A stretch of DNA of 64,000 bases from Pyrofollis japonicus (GCF_033097485.1 NZ_AP028634.1:1293126-1357125); one strand, 5' to 3'. Numbered from the stretch's first letter, positions 38,747 through 46,633 are shown. Notes: generated by a model from the letters alone, not told the origin. A program made the numbers and translations.

Positions 38747-39489
38747 TTATGGATCCTCGCCGTGTCTGTTTCTCCAACTACTATCTCGTCTACAAGGCCT
38801 ATGAATAAGCCATGCTCAACAACACCTGGCACGTTTTTCAGCCCAGCAACAAACTTTTCTACGTTTTCTAGCTCCCACGGCCACGCATCAATGATCGCGC
38901 CATAGTTGTCTGATAATGCTGGTCCATCTCTACACTGGCACGCGTTGCGTATCTCGGCCCTCACACCTATCGATTTAAGGTACGATAAGACTGGTTCTGC
39001 AGCTACTGGTATAACCTCAATGGGCAATGGCTTGTTAAGATAGCCGAGCCTTGGTGAGACCTTCGACTTGTCTATAACTATTATTGTGTGCTTGCTGTTA
39101 AATGCAAGGATTTTCTCTCTTGTAAGAGCCGCGCCCCTACCCTTAATGAGGGGGCATTCCTCCGTGAGTACAACTTCATCTGCACCATCAAAGTAGAGGT
39201 CAATTGTTTCTCCGGGCAGGTGAGTATAGGGTTCTAGTCCGTATCGCCTTAGCGTGAACCATGTATCGAGGCTAGAAACGTATAGTTTTAGCTTCTTTAT
39301 TTTTTCAACTATCTTACGATCTGATAACAAGTACTCAATAACAAGCCTTACTGTTGAACCCGTGCCGACTCCAAGCCTTTCTATACTGTCAATTCTCTCT
39401 GCTATGAGTTCTGCCGCAAAACGGGCTGCATTAAGCTTGGCTTGGTTCGCACTCAAGAACTCTGCCCCGAAGGTCATACCACGTCGCAT
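38722..39489 (-). CDS. rpiA: Ribose-5-phosphate isomerase A
   Basis: Interconverts ribose-5-phosphate and ribulose-5-phosphate. 255 residues with GVGTGSTVRLVIEYL, DGADEVVL, IKGRGAALTREKILA, DKSKVSPRLG and the C-terminal PGVVEHGLFIGL with catalytic-region residues intact. The frame overlaps the methylthiotransferase gene by 59 bases. The start may therefore be internal (ATG 39477, MTFGAEFLSAN). Confidence 0.93.
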   Translation of the reverse strand: MRRGMTFGAEFLSANQAKLNAARFAAELIAERIDSIERLGVGTGSTVRLVIEYLLSDRKIVEKIKKLKLYVSSLDTWFTLRRYGLEPYTHLPGETIDLYFDGADEVVLTEECPLIKGRGAALTREKILAFNSKHTIIVIDKSKVSPRLGYLNKPLPIEVIPVAAEPVLSYLKSIGVRAEIRNACQCRDGPALSDNYGAIIDAWPWELENVEKFVAGLKNVPGVVEHGLFIGLVDEIVVGETDTARIHKCRRTVRR

Positions 39490-40741
39490 CCACTATTTCA
39501 ACGTTACACCATTGGCCAGGCAAGGCCTCATTCTCCGGGAGTATGACTGGCATATAGTTGAAGAGCTTCGTGTCAAGACCTCCTCTTTCACCCCTAGATA
39601 CTACAAGTGCTCTTGCTTTTGACCCAACATATCTTCTGTGCTCTTCTAGCCCGATTTTCGCAATTATTTCTCCAAGCTTCTTTGACCGCTGTTTCTTAAC
39701 AGGGTCAGGTACTTGGGGGAGACCCGCCGCCACGGTACGAGGCCTTGGAGTATACTGCGCGAGATGAACACGCTCAAATCGCAGCTCCTCGACAAGCTTG
39801 ACTGTGTTCTCAAAAGCTTCCTCGTCCTCTCCCGGATGACCTACAATTATATCAGTGGCAATCATTACGCCAGGTATCTTTGAACGAATCTCCTTCACTA
39901 TAGACTTATATTCGTCCACGGTGTACTTTCGCTTCATTATCCTAAGTACTCTGTCATCGCCGCTCTGTACTGGCAGATGAACAAACTTGAAGAAGCGTGG
40001 ATGCCTAAGTAGCTCAATAAACTCGTCAAGTATTGGTTCTAGCTGGTCTGGGCTCATCATTCCAATGCGCACCATAAAGTTTCCTGGAATCTCGGTAATA
40101 GCCTCCATTAGTTTCGGCAGAAGCCGCTTGCCTTCGATATCGATGCCATATACTGCAACATCTTGTCCTGTAAGCCTTACTTCAACAACACCGCGCCTCA
40201 CGAGCTGCTTGATAAGATCCACTACCTGTCTTAACGGCCTACTATAGACCTTCCTTCGGGCCAGCTTTGTTATGCAAAACGTACAGTCTCCTAGACACCC
40301 GTCAGCTAGAGGTACCTCAGCTACTCTGCCGCGCTGCATAAGCCGCGGTTCAGGCATGTATAGAGTCTTGGGGATTTCCGGCTCCTCTAACAAATCAGCC
40401 CTTTTCTCAATAGCCTCTACTACCCGGTGGACATTGTACGTAGTAACTATTACGGAGTTGGGTGCAAGTTTCTTAACTTTATAGGGCTGGGCTGTCGCCA
40501 TACAACCCGCGACAACTAGGAGCTTTGCTCTTTTTGCCGTATAGTCGCTTAGCGCCCTTATTCTTTTTGACATCTTTTCTTCGGTATCAAGCCTAACTGT
40601 GCACGTGTTAATAATGACCACATCCGCTTCGTCAACGTTGTTAACTATTTCATAGCCTGCACGCTGGAGAGACGTCTTCATTAGCGCAGTATCGGCGAAG
40701 TTAAGTGCACATCCATACGTTTCTATATATACTCGTCGCAT
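39431..40741 (-). CDS. tRNA t6A37 methylthiotransferase (radical SAM, e-MtaB/CDKAL1 type)
   Basis: 436 residues. N-terminal UPF0004 domain with three cluster cysteines (YGCALNFAD, INTCTVR, VAGCMATAQP). The radical-SAM motif is CLGDCTFCITKLARRK, then VRLTGQDVAVYGID, LPVQSGDDRVLRIMKRKYT and a C-terminal TRAM-like domain (NVEIVDATWYDLRGRV). It converts t6A37 to ms2t6A37 in tRNA. Starts MRRVYIETYGCALN. Confidence 0.92.
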   Translation of the reverse strand: MRRVYIETYGCALNFADTALMKTSLQRAGYEIVNNVDEADVVIINTCTVRLDTEEKMSKRIRALSDYTAKRAKLLVVAGCMATAQPYKVKKLAPNSVIVTTYNVHRVVEAIEKRADLLEEPEIPKTLYMPEPRLMQRGRVAEVPLADGCLGDCTFCITKLARRKVYSRPLRQVVDLIKQLVRRGVVEVRLTGQDVAVYGIDIEGKRLLPKLMEAITEIPGNFMVRIGMMSPDQLEPILDEFIELLRHPRFFKFVHLPVQSGDDRVLRIMKRKYTVDEYKSIVKEIRSKIPGVMIATDIIVGHPGEDEEAFENTVKLVEELRFERVHLAQYTPRPRTVAAGLPQVPDPVKKQRSKKLGEIIAKIGLEEHRRYVGSKARALVVSRGERGGLDTKLFNYMPVILPENEALPGQWCNVEIVDATWYDLRGRVLECEPSQA

Positions 40742-40913
40742 TGTATCTCACCACTTATTTGTAGTCTCCATGGTCTTTTGCCTTGCAGCGCTGCCATACC
40801 TCGTTAATGTACGTAGAAGCCCTAATCTAGTTTAACAAGTGTAAACGTGTATGATTTAGGGCGTATTATCTTATCAGCTTGGTGCACAAATTCGCTTCGG
40901 GATCCTAGGGCGG

Positions 40914-41189
40914 TCATCCCCCGGAAGCGGGAGGAAGAATTACTATTTCATCACCATCCCTTACCTCTGCGTCAAGATTAGTCTCCTTCCCGTTTAGGAC
41001 AAATAGTACATCAAGCCCTCTCTTACCTAGCTCCTCTACGAGGTTCTTGAGCCTAGGGTATTTGACAAAGAGCTCGTCAATCACATCTCGTAACTTGGTG
41101 CTAGTGTTCTTAATCTCAATATCTACTTTATCCTTTCCACCAACAGCCTCGCGCAAAAGCGCAACAAGCTTAACGTGCACTATAGGCAT
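40914..41189 (-). CDS. MoaD/ThiS-type ubiquitin-like sulphur carrier
   Basis: 91 residues from ATG 41189. Beta-grasp protein with VKLVALLREAVGGKDKVDIEI, RDGDEIVILPPASGG and a C-terminal Gly-Gly ready for adenylation. It serves as a sulphur carrier (molybdopterin, tRNA thiolation) or as a small archaeal modifier (SAMP). No adenylating E1-like enzyme is in the window, so the pathway is open. Confidence 0.87.
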   Translation of the reverse strand: MPIVHVKLVALLREAVGGKDKVDIEIKNTSTKLRDVIDELFVKYPRLKNLVEELGKRGLDVLFVLNGKETNLDAEVRDGDEIVILPPASGG

Positions 41190-41266
41190 AGCATACTCCC
41201 AGGTAACACACGTTAATATCACGTACCCTTATATTTCCAAACCTAGGCCCCACCGCACTTAGATGT

Positions 41267-41602
41267 CTATACCGGCACTATTACAAAAGGCCTTGACTCG
41301 AGAATCGCAAGACCTATCTTACGGCGGGCGCTGTAGAGAAGCCTCCATAAACTCCCCCTTGAAACACCCATTATAGCGGCTGCCTCCTCCTGTGTACGTC
41401 CCTCCAGGTAGACAAGCTTGTAGGCTTCAAACTCATCACTATAGATTATTATAGGCTCATTACAGAGAGACTCAGAACCAATAACTGGTATGAAGATTTT
41501 CGCATTCAGAGGGCCTGGAGCCAGTCTCCCAATCCTTTCCCAGACTTCTCTTAGGCACTTCCAGCGGTGGCCCCATCTATGCCTCTTGCCTCTATGACCC
41601 AT
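41267..41602 (-). CDS. DUF134 helix-turn-helix protein
   Basis: 111 residues. Basic N-terminus (MGHRGKRHRWGHRWKCL), then PVIGSESLCNEPIIIYSDEFEAYKLVYLEGRTQEEAAAIMGVSRGSLWRLL, a sigma-70-region-4-like helix-turn-helix typical of DUF134. These regulators often lie next to iron-sulphur or aromatic-rich small proteins. Here two aromatic-rich genes lie upstream on the same strand, as if one regulon. Confidence 0.88.
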   Translation of the reverse strand: MGHRGKRHRWGHRWKCLREVWERIGRLAPGPLNAKIFIPVIGSESLCNEPIIIYSDEFEAYKLVYLEGRTQEEAAAIMGVSRGSLWRLLYSARRKIGLAILESRPFVIVPV

Positions 41603-41714
41603 CCTTACTTTCACCTAGCTGCAGGACTATTGAAGAATAAGTCTTATTTCTAGCATCACTGGGAAGGAGATAAATAAAAGCAATTTAAAAAAGCTAAGAT
41701 ATCTGGACTCGAGC

Positions 41715-41966
41715 TTAGGCTTTTCCTAGGATCTTTCGAAGCTCTTGTATTCTTGCATCTATTTCCTTAATTTCTTCCTTTATAGCCTCTAGCTCGTATT
41801 CTAGGTAACGGCGATATTCTTCCAAGTAGCGTAGCTCTTCTTCGGGCCAAACGGGATAGGGGGCTGGAAATAGCGCTGGATACATGTATGGCAGGTAGGG
41901 CGGAACTGGTACAGGACGCCGCCAGTATGGCCAATATGGTATGTAGTATATCCACCACCAAGGCAT
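41715..41966 (-). CDS. Aromatic/proline-rich small protein with C-terminal coiled coil
   Basis: 83 residues. The first half is rich in Trp, Tyr and Pro (MPWWWIYYIPYWPYWRRPVP). The second half is a charged coiled coil (EELRYLEEYRRYLEYELEAIKEEI). It resembles small DUF5320-like proteins found near DUF134 regulators. Function unknown. It shares strand and neighbourhood with the Trp-rich gene 46 bases upstream. Confidence 0.7.
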   Translation of the reverse strand: MPWWWIYYIPYWPYWRRPVPVPPYLPYMYPALFPAPYPVWPEEELRYLEEYRRYLEYELEAIKEEIKEIDARIQELRKILGKA

Positions 41967-42012
41967 TGTGCGCACCCCTATTTTGGTAAAACGCTATGCT
42001 GTTGTACGCGCT

Positions 42013-42252
42013 TTACCAGTACCAGGGATTATAGACCGGCACTGGATGCTGGTAAAGCCAGTACCAGGGATAGTAGCGGTTCCAGTAGATCCAGCCCGGT
42101 AACCCGAAGAGCCGCCAACAAGCTCCTCTTCCGCCGAAGACCCAGCCGGGTCGCATCCATGGCGGAAGATAGCTAAATGGGCCTTTTCCTGGCCACGGGC
42201 CCCACCAGCCTCCTTTCCAGCCCCAGCCTCGGCCCCACCATCTCCACGCCAT
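42013..42252 (-). CDS. Tryptophan-rich small protein
   Basis: 79 residues with 17 tryptophans (about 21%) plus many Gly, Pro and Tyr. The N-terminal part is a W/G repeat (MAWRWWGRGWGWKGGWWGPW) and the C-terminal part is W/Y/P rich (YYPWYWLYQHPVPVYNPWYW). One cysteine. AGGTGAT lies just before ATG 42252. Function unknown. Context (DUF134, DUF5320-like protein) suggests a shared small-protein operon. Confidence 0.7.
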   Translation of the reverse strand: MAWRWWGRGWGWKGGWWGPWPGKGPFSYLPPWMRPGWVFGGRGACWRLFGLPGWIYWNRYYPWYWLYQHPVPVYNPWYW

Positions 42253-42350
42253 AGGCATCACCTAGTCTGTTCGACTGGCTCCACTCAGTACTAGAATATA
42301 GTTGGGGACGTATAAATCTTTGTGCAACTGTACGGAACAGAAAGATAAAG

Positions 42351-43184
42351 CTATTTGCAGACTAATACATGAGTATGCGATCTTCTAACCACATATTCTG
42401 CTACACTACCCATACTTCCACCAACAATTATTAGCGAAGAACCAATCATCCGGGCATAATCGAGCACAACTTTCTGGGGACGACCACGCTGCACAACCGT
42501 GTTGACAACTATTTCGCCACCTGATGCAAGGCTCCTGGCAAGGCGCGCTAGTCTTTCACGTGCTTTTACTTCTTCATTCTCGGCTTCGGCTACATGCAAT
42601 AGATAAAGGTCTGCTTTACTTTTACGAGCAATCTCAGCCCCACAAGATAGAACCGCGTCAAGATACTCATCGAAATCAACGGCTGCAAGAATAGGTTTAC
42701 CCACAAAGGGGTTCATTGGTGGCCTGAGTTCGACTCCGTCCTCTTTATTATGTCTGTAAGGCTTTGAAACGAAGACAGGCTTAGAACTAACATGCAAGAG
42801 TTCCTCAACAGTGCTTCCAAGTAAGAGGCTACGTAGCCAGCCATGACCCCTAGAAGCAACAACAATGTAGTCAGCTTTCACTTTTTCAGCTTCTTTTGCA
42901 AGCCGGTGTGCTGGGATAGACGGGCCAACAATCTTAAAATCAACACTAAATCCTTGGTCTTCAAGATACCCAGCGTATTTTTCAAGCTTTTCTAACGCTT
43001 CTCTCCTTATACTACTTAAAAGCCCTTCAACATCAAATCCCGCAACATGGTCAACTACTTCTAAGGGGATAACATAGACCAGAGTGAGCCGCCTAGTCTC
43101 TATAACCTTTAGCGACGGAAGCCATCGAACAAAGACGTCGCTAACTTTAGACAAGTCTATCCCGACAAGTGCGTGTACAAACAA
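42351..43184 (-). CDS. Tandem universal stress protein (UspA, two domains)
   Basis: 277 residues made of two Usp domains. Domain 1 (about 1-140) has an ATP-type loop GHGWLRSLLLGSTVEELL. Domain 2 (about 160-277) has ILAAVDFDEYLDAVL and ends VVGGSMGSVAEYVVRRSHTHVLVCK. Binds nucleotide and is stress-related in the family. No catalytic role known. Last gene before the integrated element. Confidence 0.9.
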   Translation of the reverse strand: MFVHALVGIDLSKVSDVFVRWLPSLKVIETRRLTLVYVIPLEVVDHVAGFDVEGLLSSIRREALEKLEKYAGYLEDQGFSVDFKIVGPSIPAHRLAKEAEKVKADYIVVASRGHGWLRSLLLGSTVEELLHVSSKPVFVSKPYRHNKEDGVELRPPMNPFVGKPILAAVDFDEYLDAVLSCGAEIARKSKADLYLLHVAEAENEEVKARERLARLARSLASGGEIVVNTVVQRGRPQKVVLDYARMIGSSLIIVGGSMGSVAEYVVRRSHTHVLVCK

Positions 43185-43431
43185 GATGTAATCCCAAATA
43201 CATAGGTTATCGTATTGCTAATAATTAAAACACTACGCTATCCATAATCATATTCTTAATCATGCAAGAGACAGCAATCTTTTCACTAGATGAGGCCGGC
43301 GATCAGAATCAATGTCAAGGCTCTTAGCATTCATTAAAACCGGTATAATACAAGCCTGGACGAACGGCGAATTATACTTTACGCAACCTGGCGTTCCATA
43401 GAGGATCCAAACGATAAGAATTGGAAACTGT

Positions 43432-43491
43432 TGTGGCGCCGGGGGCGGGATTTGAACCCGCGCGGCCGTGCAGCCACCGGCTCTTCAGGCC
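43432..43491 (-). repeat. attachment-site copy: 3' fragment of tRNA-Ser
   Basis: 60 bases matching 54528-54587 at 58/60 positions, same orientation, 11,096 bases apart. It holds the 3' CCA end, T arm, variable arm and the anticodon loop of tRNA-Ser, but no 5' half. The two differences are in the variable arm (43472; still pairs as G-U) and the anticodon (43485; GGA becomes GAA). This is the chromosomal-side remnant left after tRNA-gene integration. Confidence 0.9.
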
Positions 43492-43661
43492 CGTGTCATA
43501 TATATTACAAGTTCCCATAGAAACCGTGATCCGGGAACCCAGCATTACTATGCGAATTACTGATGGAATTATAATTATTGCACCAGGAACCTTTATCCAG
43601 ATCATATTTCCTGTCCAGCGACGTGTTGGGGCTCAGAGAACCGTTGCAAAAGGGGGACATT

Positions 43662-44189
43662 CTAGGTTGTTGCGGTTCTGGTTGTTGCATATTTCTTCAT
43701 TCCCGGCATGCAGCTCTCAAGGTAGTCTTTGAATGCGTAGTAGAGTGTTGGTGTGCCTAGTGCTATGAGGATGGCTGAAGCCGCTATAGCTCTCGCCAGC
43801 TCGCCTCCTCTAGCCGTTTTCGTGGAGGCGACTGCTACTAGGAGGACCCCGGTCACCAATAGTATTAGGCCGGCTGCGAACCCGAGCGTGTCCAGCAACA
43901 TTCTCTTCCCCTCGTAGCGGCACGCCATGAGTGCGGCAAGGCTAACTCTGTACCTCCTTCTAGCACCTAGCAGCAACACAATGATGACGACAAACACTAG
44001 GACTGGCGCGAGCGCCGTGAGGAACCTAGCACCACCGGGGGAGGCTCTAGCAAGAGGTACAAGCGCCAAGACGAAGCCGCCAAGAAGCCCACTGGCAACG
44101 AGCAGCTCATCCCGTCTCCAGGCACCAAGCCCGACAACAAGCCCTAGGAGAGAGGAGGCAATGAACAAGACAAGAGAAACGGCATCCAC
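43662..44189 (-). CDS. Five-helix membrane protein (element cargo)
   Basis: 175 residues, about five transmembrane helices (for example VLFIASSLLGLVVGLGAW, FLTALAPVLVFVVIIVLLLG, FAAGLILLVTGVLLVAVA). A cytoplasmic or luminal tail contains one cysteine (LESCMPGMKKY). Starts GTG 44189, 18 bases after the upstream 115-residue gene. Family not recognised. Position in the candidate bacteriocin region makes immunity or export a possible role. Confidence 0.6.
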   Translation of the reverse strand: MDAVSLVLFIASSLLGLVVGLGAWRRDELLVASGLLGGFVLALVPLARASPGGARFLTALAPVLVFVVIIVLLLGARRRYRVSLAALMACRYEGKRMLLDTLGFAAGLILLVTGVLLVAVASTKTARGGELARAIAASAILIALGTPTLYYAFKDYLESCMPGMKKYATTRTATT

Positions 44190-44207
44190 GACTACACGCC
44201 CCCCCGG

Positions 44208-44555
44208 CTAGGCCATGCGCTGGGAAGCCGCGGGACGTCTCCGCTCTACTAGGCGGCTATGCCTATGTCTCAGCAAATAGTATAGCAGGATCATGGCGGC
44301 CTCCCCCGCGAACAACGAGGCCACTACCGCGTCCTCAACAATCTTTGGCACACGTATACCGAAGAGACTCACGGCGCTCACGAAGCCTGCAAGGCATCCG
44401 CCGAGCACCATTGCTAGCCGGGAAATAATGCGTAGCTCTTTCTCATAGCTCTCGCCCCGCCTCCCTGCGGTAAGCATTTCCCAAAGCGCTATCACTGCTA
44501 GAGTTATACTAGCAACAAACGTGAGTAAACCAAGTAGGAAGGAAGTACTAGGCAA
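44208..44555 (-). CDS. Three-helix membrane protein (element cargo)
   Basis: 115 residues: hydrophobic helices at about 5-27, 45-66 and 74-92, and a basic C-terminal tail (RHRHSRLVERRRPA). Start TTG 44555. A TATA-like TATTTAGTAG lies about 25 bases upstream on this strand, so the gene may be leaderless and head its own transcript with the next gene. Family not recognised. Confidence 0.6.
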   Translation of the reverse strand: MPSTSFLLGLLTFVASITLAVIALWEMLTAGRRGESYEKELRIISRLAMVLGGCLAGFVSAVSLFGIRVPKIVEDAVVASLFAGEAAMILLYYLLRHRHSRLVERRRPAASQRMA

Positions 44556-44754
44556 TGCCGTGTCCCTACTAAATAATCCTCATAATGATTGCTAAAAAGC
44601 TAACGCGTATACATTCATATAGCCTCTACATATGTGGAACAAAAACCCAATAGCTTGAAGGTAACTGCTTGCTAATTTTCTTCCACAGCAGATGTTACGC
44701 AGAAGCCAGGGGCCAGCATCCTAGAAGCCGGGACTCCTCCTTACAGAATATGCT

Positions 44755-45141
44755 CTAAGGGGACTTAGTGAGACCTAGGATGATAGCAATAGCTATTACG
44801 AGTGATGATAGAAGAACGAGTAGCGATACAGCATCCTTGGCCACGAGTAGTCCTGCGAGCACAGCGACGACGTTGATAATCCCTGCACCATAAAGGAGGT
44901 ACCGTACTATGAGCCTAGCTAAACCAAACACGGCAAAGCCTACAGCAAATGCATAAAGGGCGGCTGATACCAGCAGAAGAATGACGGATACGGCTAGAAC
45001 CCTATTACATGAACGACCACACTGTAGGCTACCCAAATGCACTGCCGCAGAAACAGCCACTAAGGCAGCTATTGAGACAAGCAGGATAATATTAAAAAAT
45101 ACTTGTTTGGCATGGGTTATGTCACGAGCCATTCTGTTCAT
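44755..45141 (-). CDS. Four-helix membrane protein coupled to the Cys-rich precursor
   Basis: 128 residues from ATG 45141. About four transmembrane helices, with a short cysteine-containing loop (LQCGRSCNRVL). The ATG overlaps the precursor stop codon as ATGA (45138-45141), so its translation depends on the precursor gene. Candidate immunity or secretion partner. Nothing in the sequence itself names a family. The frame is open to 45210, but that part would lie inside the precursor. Confidence 0.65.
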   Translation of the reverse strand: MNRMARDITHAKQVFFNIILLVSIAALVAVSAAVHLGSLQCGRSCNRVLAVSVILLLVSAALYAFAVGFAVFGLARLIVRYLLYGAGIINVVAVLAGLLVAKDAVSLLVLLSSLVIAIAIILGLTKSP

Positions 45142-46073
45142 CCCCATACACATCCTACAAAGCATCCAATTAAACAGCCTATGGTTGACGCCCCCAATAT
45201 AATTGAGCACCAGGCACAGTAGCTACATGATATTACTTCAAAATAGCATAACCCGCATGCTAAGGCACAACTAGCACCGAGTATTGCATTAGGTACTCCA
45301 CACACATCAGAAGCACACTGCTTTAGACAGTCCCAGTATCCGTCTGTTATTATTGCTATTGTTTTTGCTTTCTTGTTGTATGGTTGTAGGTGCTTCTGCA
45401 CCAGCACAGAGAGATGACGCAGCTCCATTGCTACTTTGGGCCAGATTGTCTTTGTGTCGTTGTCTCCGCGTGATATCTTCACTAGTGTCTTTGCTAGTAG
45501 CTTGTAGCTCTGCGACAGTGTGGTTTCGTTTGGTATTACCACTATATCGGCTACTGGGTGTTCTTGGCGGGGCTCGATATTCGCTGTTGTTATGAAGTAC
45601 TTGTAGTTGCCGGTCTCGGGGTCCGTTATGATCCTTGTAACTATTGTTACGTTGAAGCCTGGGTGCTCAGCCCTATAGGCTAGTAGGTAGAAGCTCTGGC
45701 TATAGGTCTGGTTGTATACTGTTATCTCCGCGAACACCATTCTCCTCGTCGAGGTGTTAAGCTCGTAGATCTTCTCAACACTAATATTGAAGGCTGTACT
45801 GGAGTGAGCTGTTACATTGCACACTCTTGTGGCATTGGTTAGGTTTAGTACTTTGTTCAGGGTAGTTATGTTTAGAACTAGGTGGCCGAAGCGGCCGCGC
45901 TGATCAAGCTGTGCTATGACGAGCCTCTTTATGAGTAGGGTGTTATCACCAGGGCTAAGCGCGTAGGCTACGGTAGCGTTGCTAGGCAGTAGCGGCGCCA
46001 CGACTGGCAGCAGGAAGACCGGCAACAATGCTAGGATGAGGCCCCGCTTAGCCACCAAGCCGGGACGGGACAT
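45138..46073 (-). CDS. Secreted Cys-rich precursor, candidate halocin C8-like bacteriocin
   Basis: 311 residues from ATG 46073. Signal peptide (RGLILALLPVFLLPVVAPLL, likely cleavage after AYA), then about 200 residues with some 11 N-glycosylation sequons and only one cysteine. The last 66 residues have 12 cysteines (none of which is in a metal-type CxxC-xxH context), high hydrophobicity and an internal ILGAS repeat. Halocin C8 is known to be cut from the C-terminus of a longer exported precursor, as a stable disulphide-rich peptide. The architecture matches; sequence homology was not testable here. GTG 46082 lies in the GGGTGA ribosome-binding site, so ATG 46073 is used. Next gene overlaps by ATGA. 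Confidence 0.7.
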   Translation of the reverse strand: MSRPGLVAKRGLILALLPVFLLPVVAPLLPSNATVAYALSPGDNTLLIKRLVIAQLDQRGRFGHLVLNITTLNKVLNLTNATRVCNVTAHSSTAFNISVEKIYELNTSTRRMVFAEITVYNQTYSQSFYLLAYRAEHPGFNVTIVTRIITDPETGNYKYFITTANIEPRQEHPVADIVVIPNETTLSQSYKLLAKTLVKISRGDNDTKTIWPKVAMELRHLSVLVQKHLQPYNKKAKTIAIITDGYWDCLKQCASDVCGVPNAILGASCALACGLCYFEVISCSYCAWCSIILGASTIGCLIGCFVGCVWG

Positions 46074-46093
46074 ACGTCTCACCCTTCAACACC

Positions 46094-46121
46094 CTCTTCA
46101 TATATATATATATATGAAGAG
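46094..46121 (-). promoter_or_regulatory. Perfect 28-base palindrome at the precursor core promoter
   Basis: Arms CTCTTCA (46094-46100) and TGAAGAG (46115-46121) flank 14 alternating T/A bases. The centre is about 25-30 bases upstream of the precursor start on the minus strand, where the TATA box is expected. A dimeric repressor bound here would block transcription factor access. Could also be an AT-run of no function, but perfect arms argue otherwise. Confidence 0.6.
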
Positions 46122-46408
46122 TATTAGTCTCATAAGTAGACTGGGTAAGTTTCGGACAAACAATTCCCGCGTAAGATATATAACCAGCCGTTTTTCACCA
46201 AAAGGAGCCAACAGTGTTGCAACGATTATGGGAGCAGAAGAAAATGGTTTATGCCGAGAAGGTTGTAGTGCCTAGCCTTAGGGCAAGGGGACGAAGCTGG
46301 TGATCGCTTCTTATCCGAGATAGCAGACTAGATACAGCGCTTTGTAGAGATAAGGCGCTAAGCTAGCTATGCCTTGTCTATGTCACCGTCTAGGAAACAA
46401 GCTGTTCT

Positions 46409-46630
46409 TTATCGAAGTATGTAGCGTTCTATCTCGCCTTTACTGGTTATTCTGAGTATGTCCCATTTCTCACCGTCGAAATGTATGAGGTACGTGTTTT
46501 TGTGCAGGAGGCCTTTCTCGAGCTCTTTCACGTTGCAGGGCTTGAATACCTTGGCGTCCAGCTCTACTATCTTCTTGGCCCTCCTGTACTCTATCCTAGC
46601 GCTTATTGGCGCCTCTGGCTCATCTGCCAC
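46409..46630 (-). CDS. Small protein, last of a three-gene element operon
   Basis: 73 residues, acidic N-terminus (MADEPEAPIS), then alternating basic and hydrophobic segments (RAKKIVELDAKVF, EKWDILRITSKGEIERYILR). No domain recognised. GGAG precedes GTG 46630, three bases after the previous stop. Tightly packed with the two genes upstream. Confidence 0.6.
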   Translation of the reverse strand: MADEPEAPISARIEYRRAKKIVELDAKVFKPCNVKELEKGLLHKNTYLIHFDGEKWDILRITSKGEIERYILR

Positions 46631-46633
46631 GTC

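Noticed and set aside
43432-43491. A functional tRNA with anticodon GAA (Phe) at the left att copy
   Set aside because: Only the 3' part is present, with a class II variable arm of a serine tRNA; no 5' half, so it is a fragment.
45979-46275. Plus-strand frame across the precursor promoter
   Set aside because: Opposite to the precursor, no ribosome-binding site, and it spans the palindrome; treated as a shadow.
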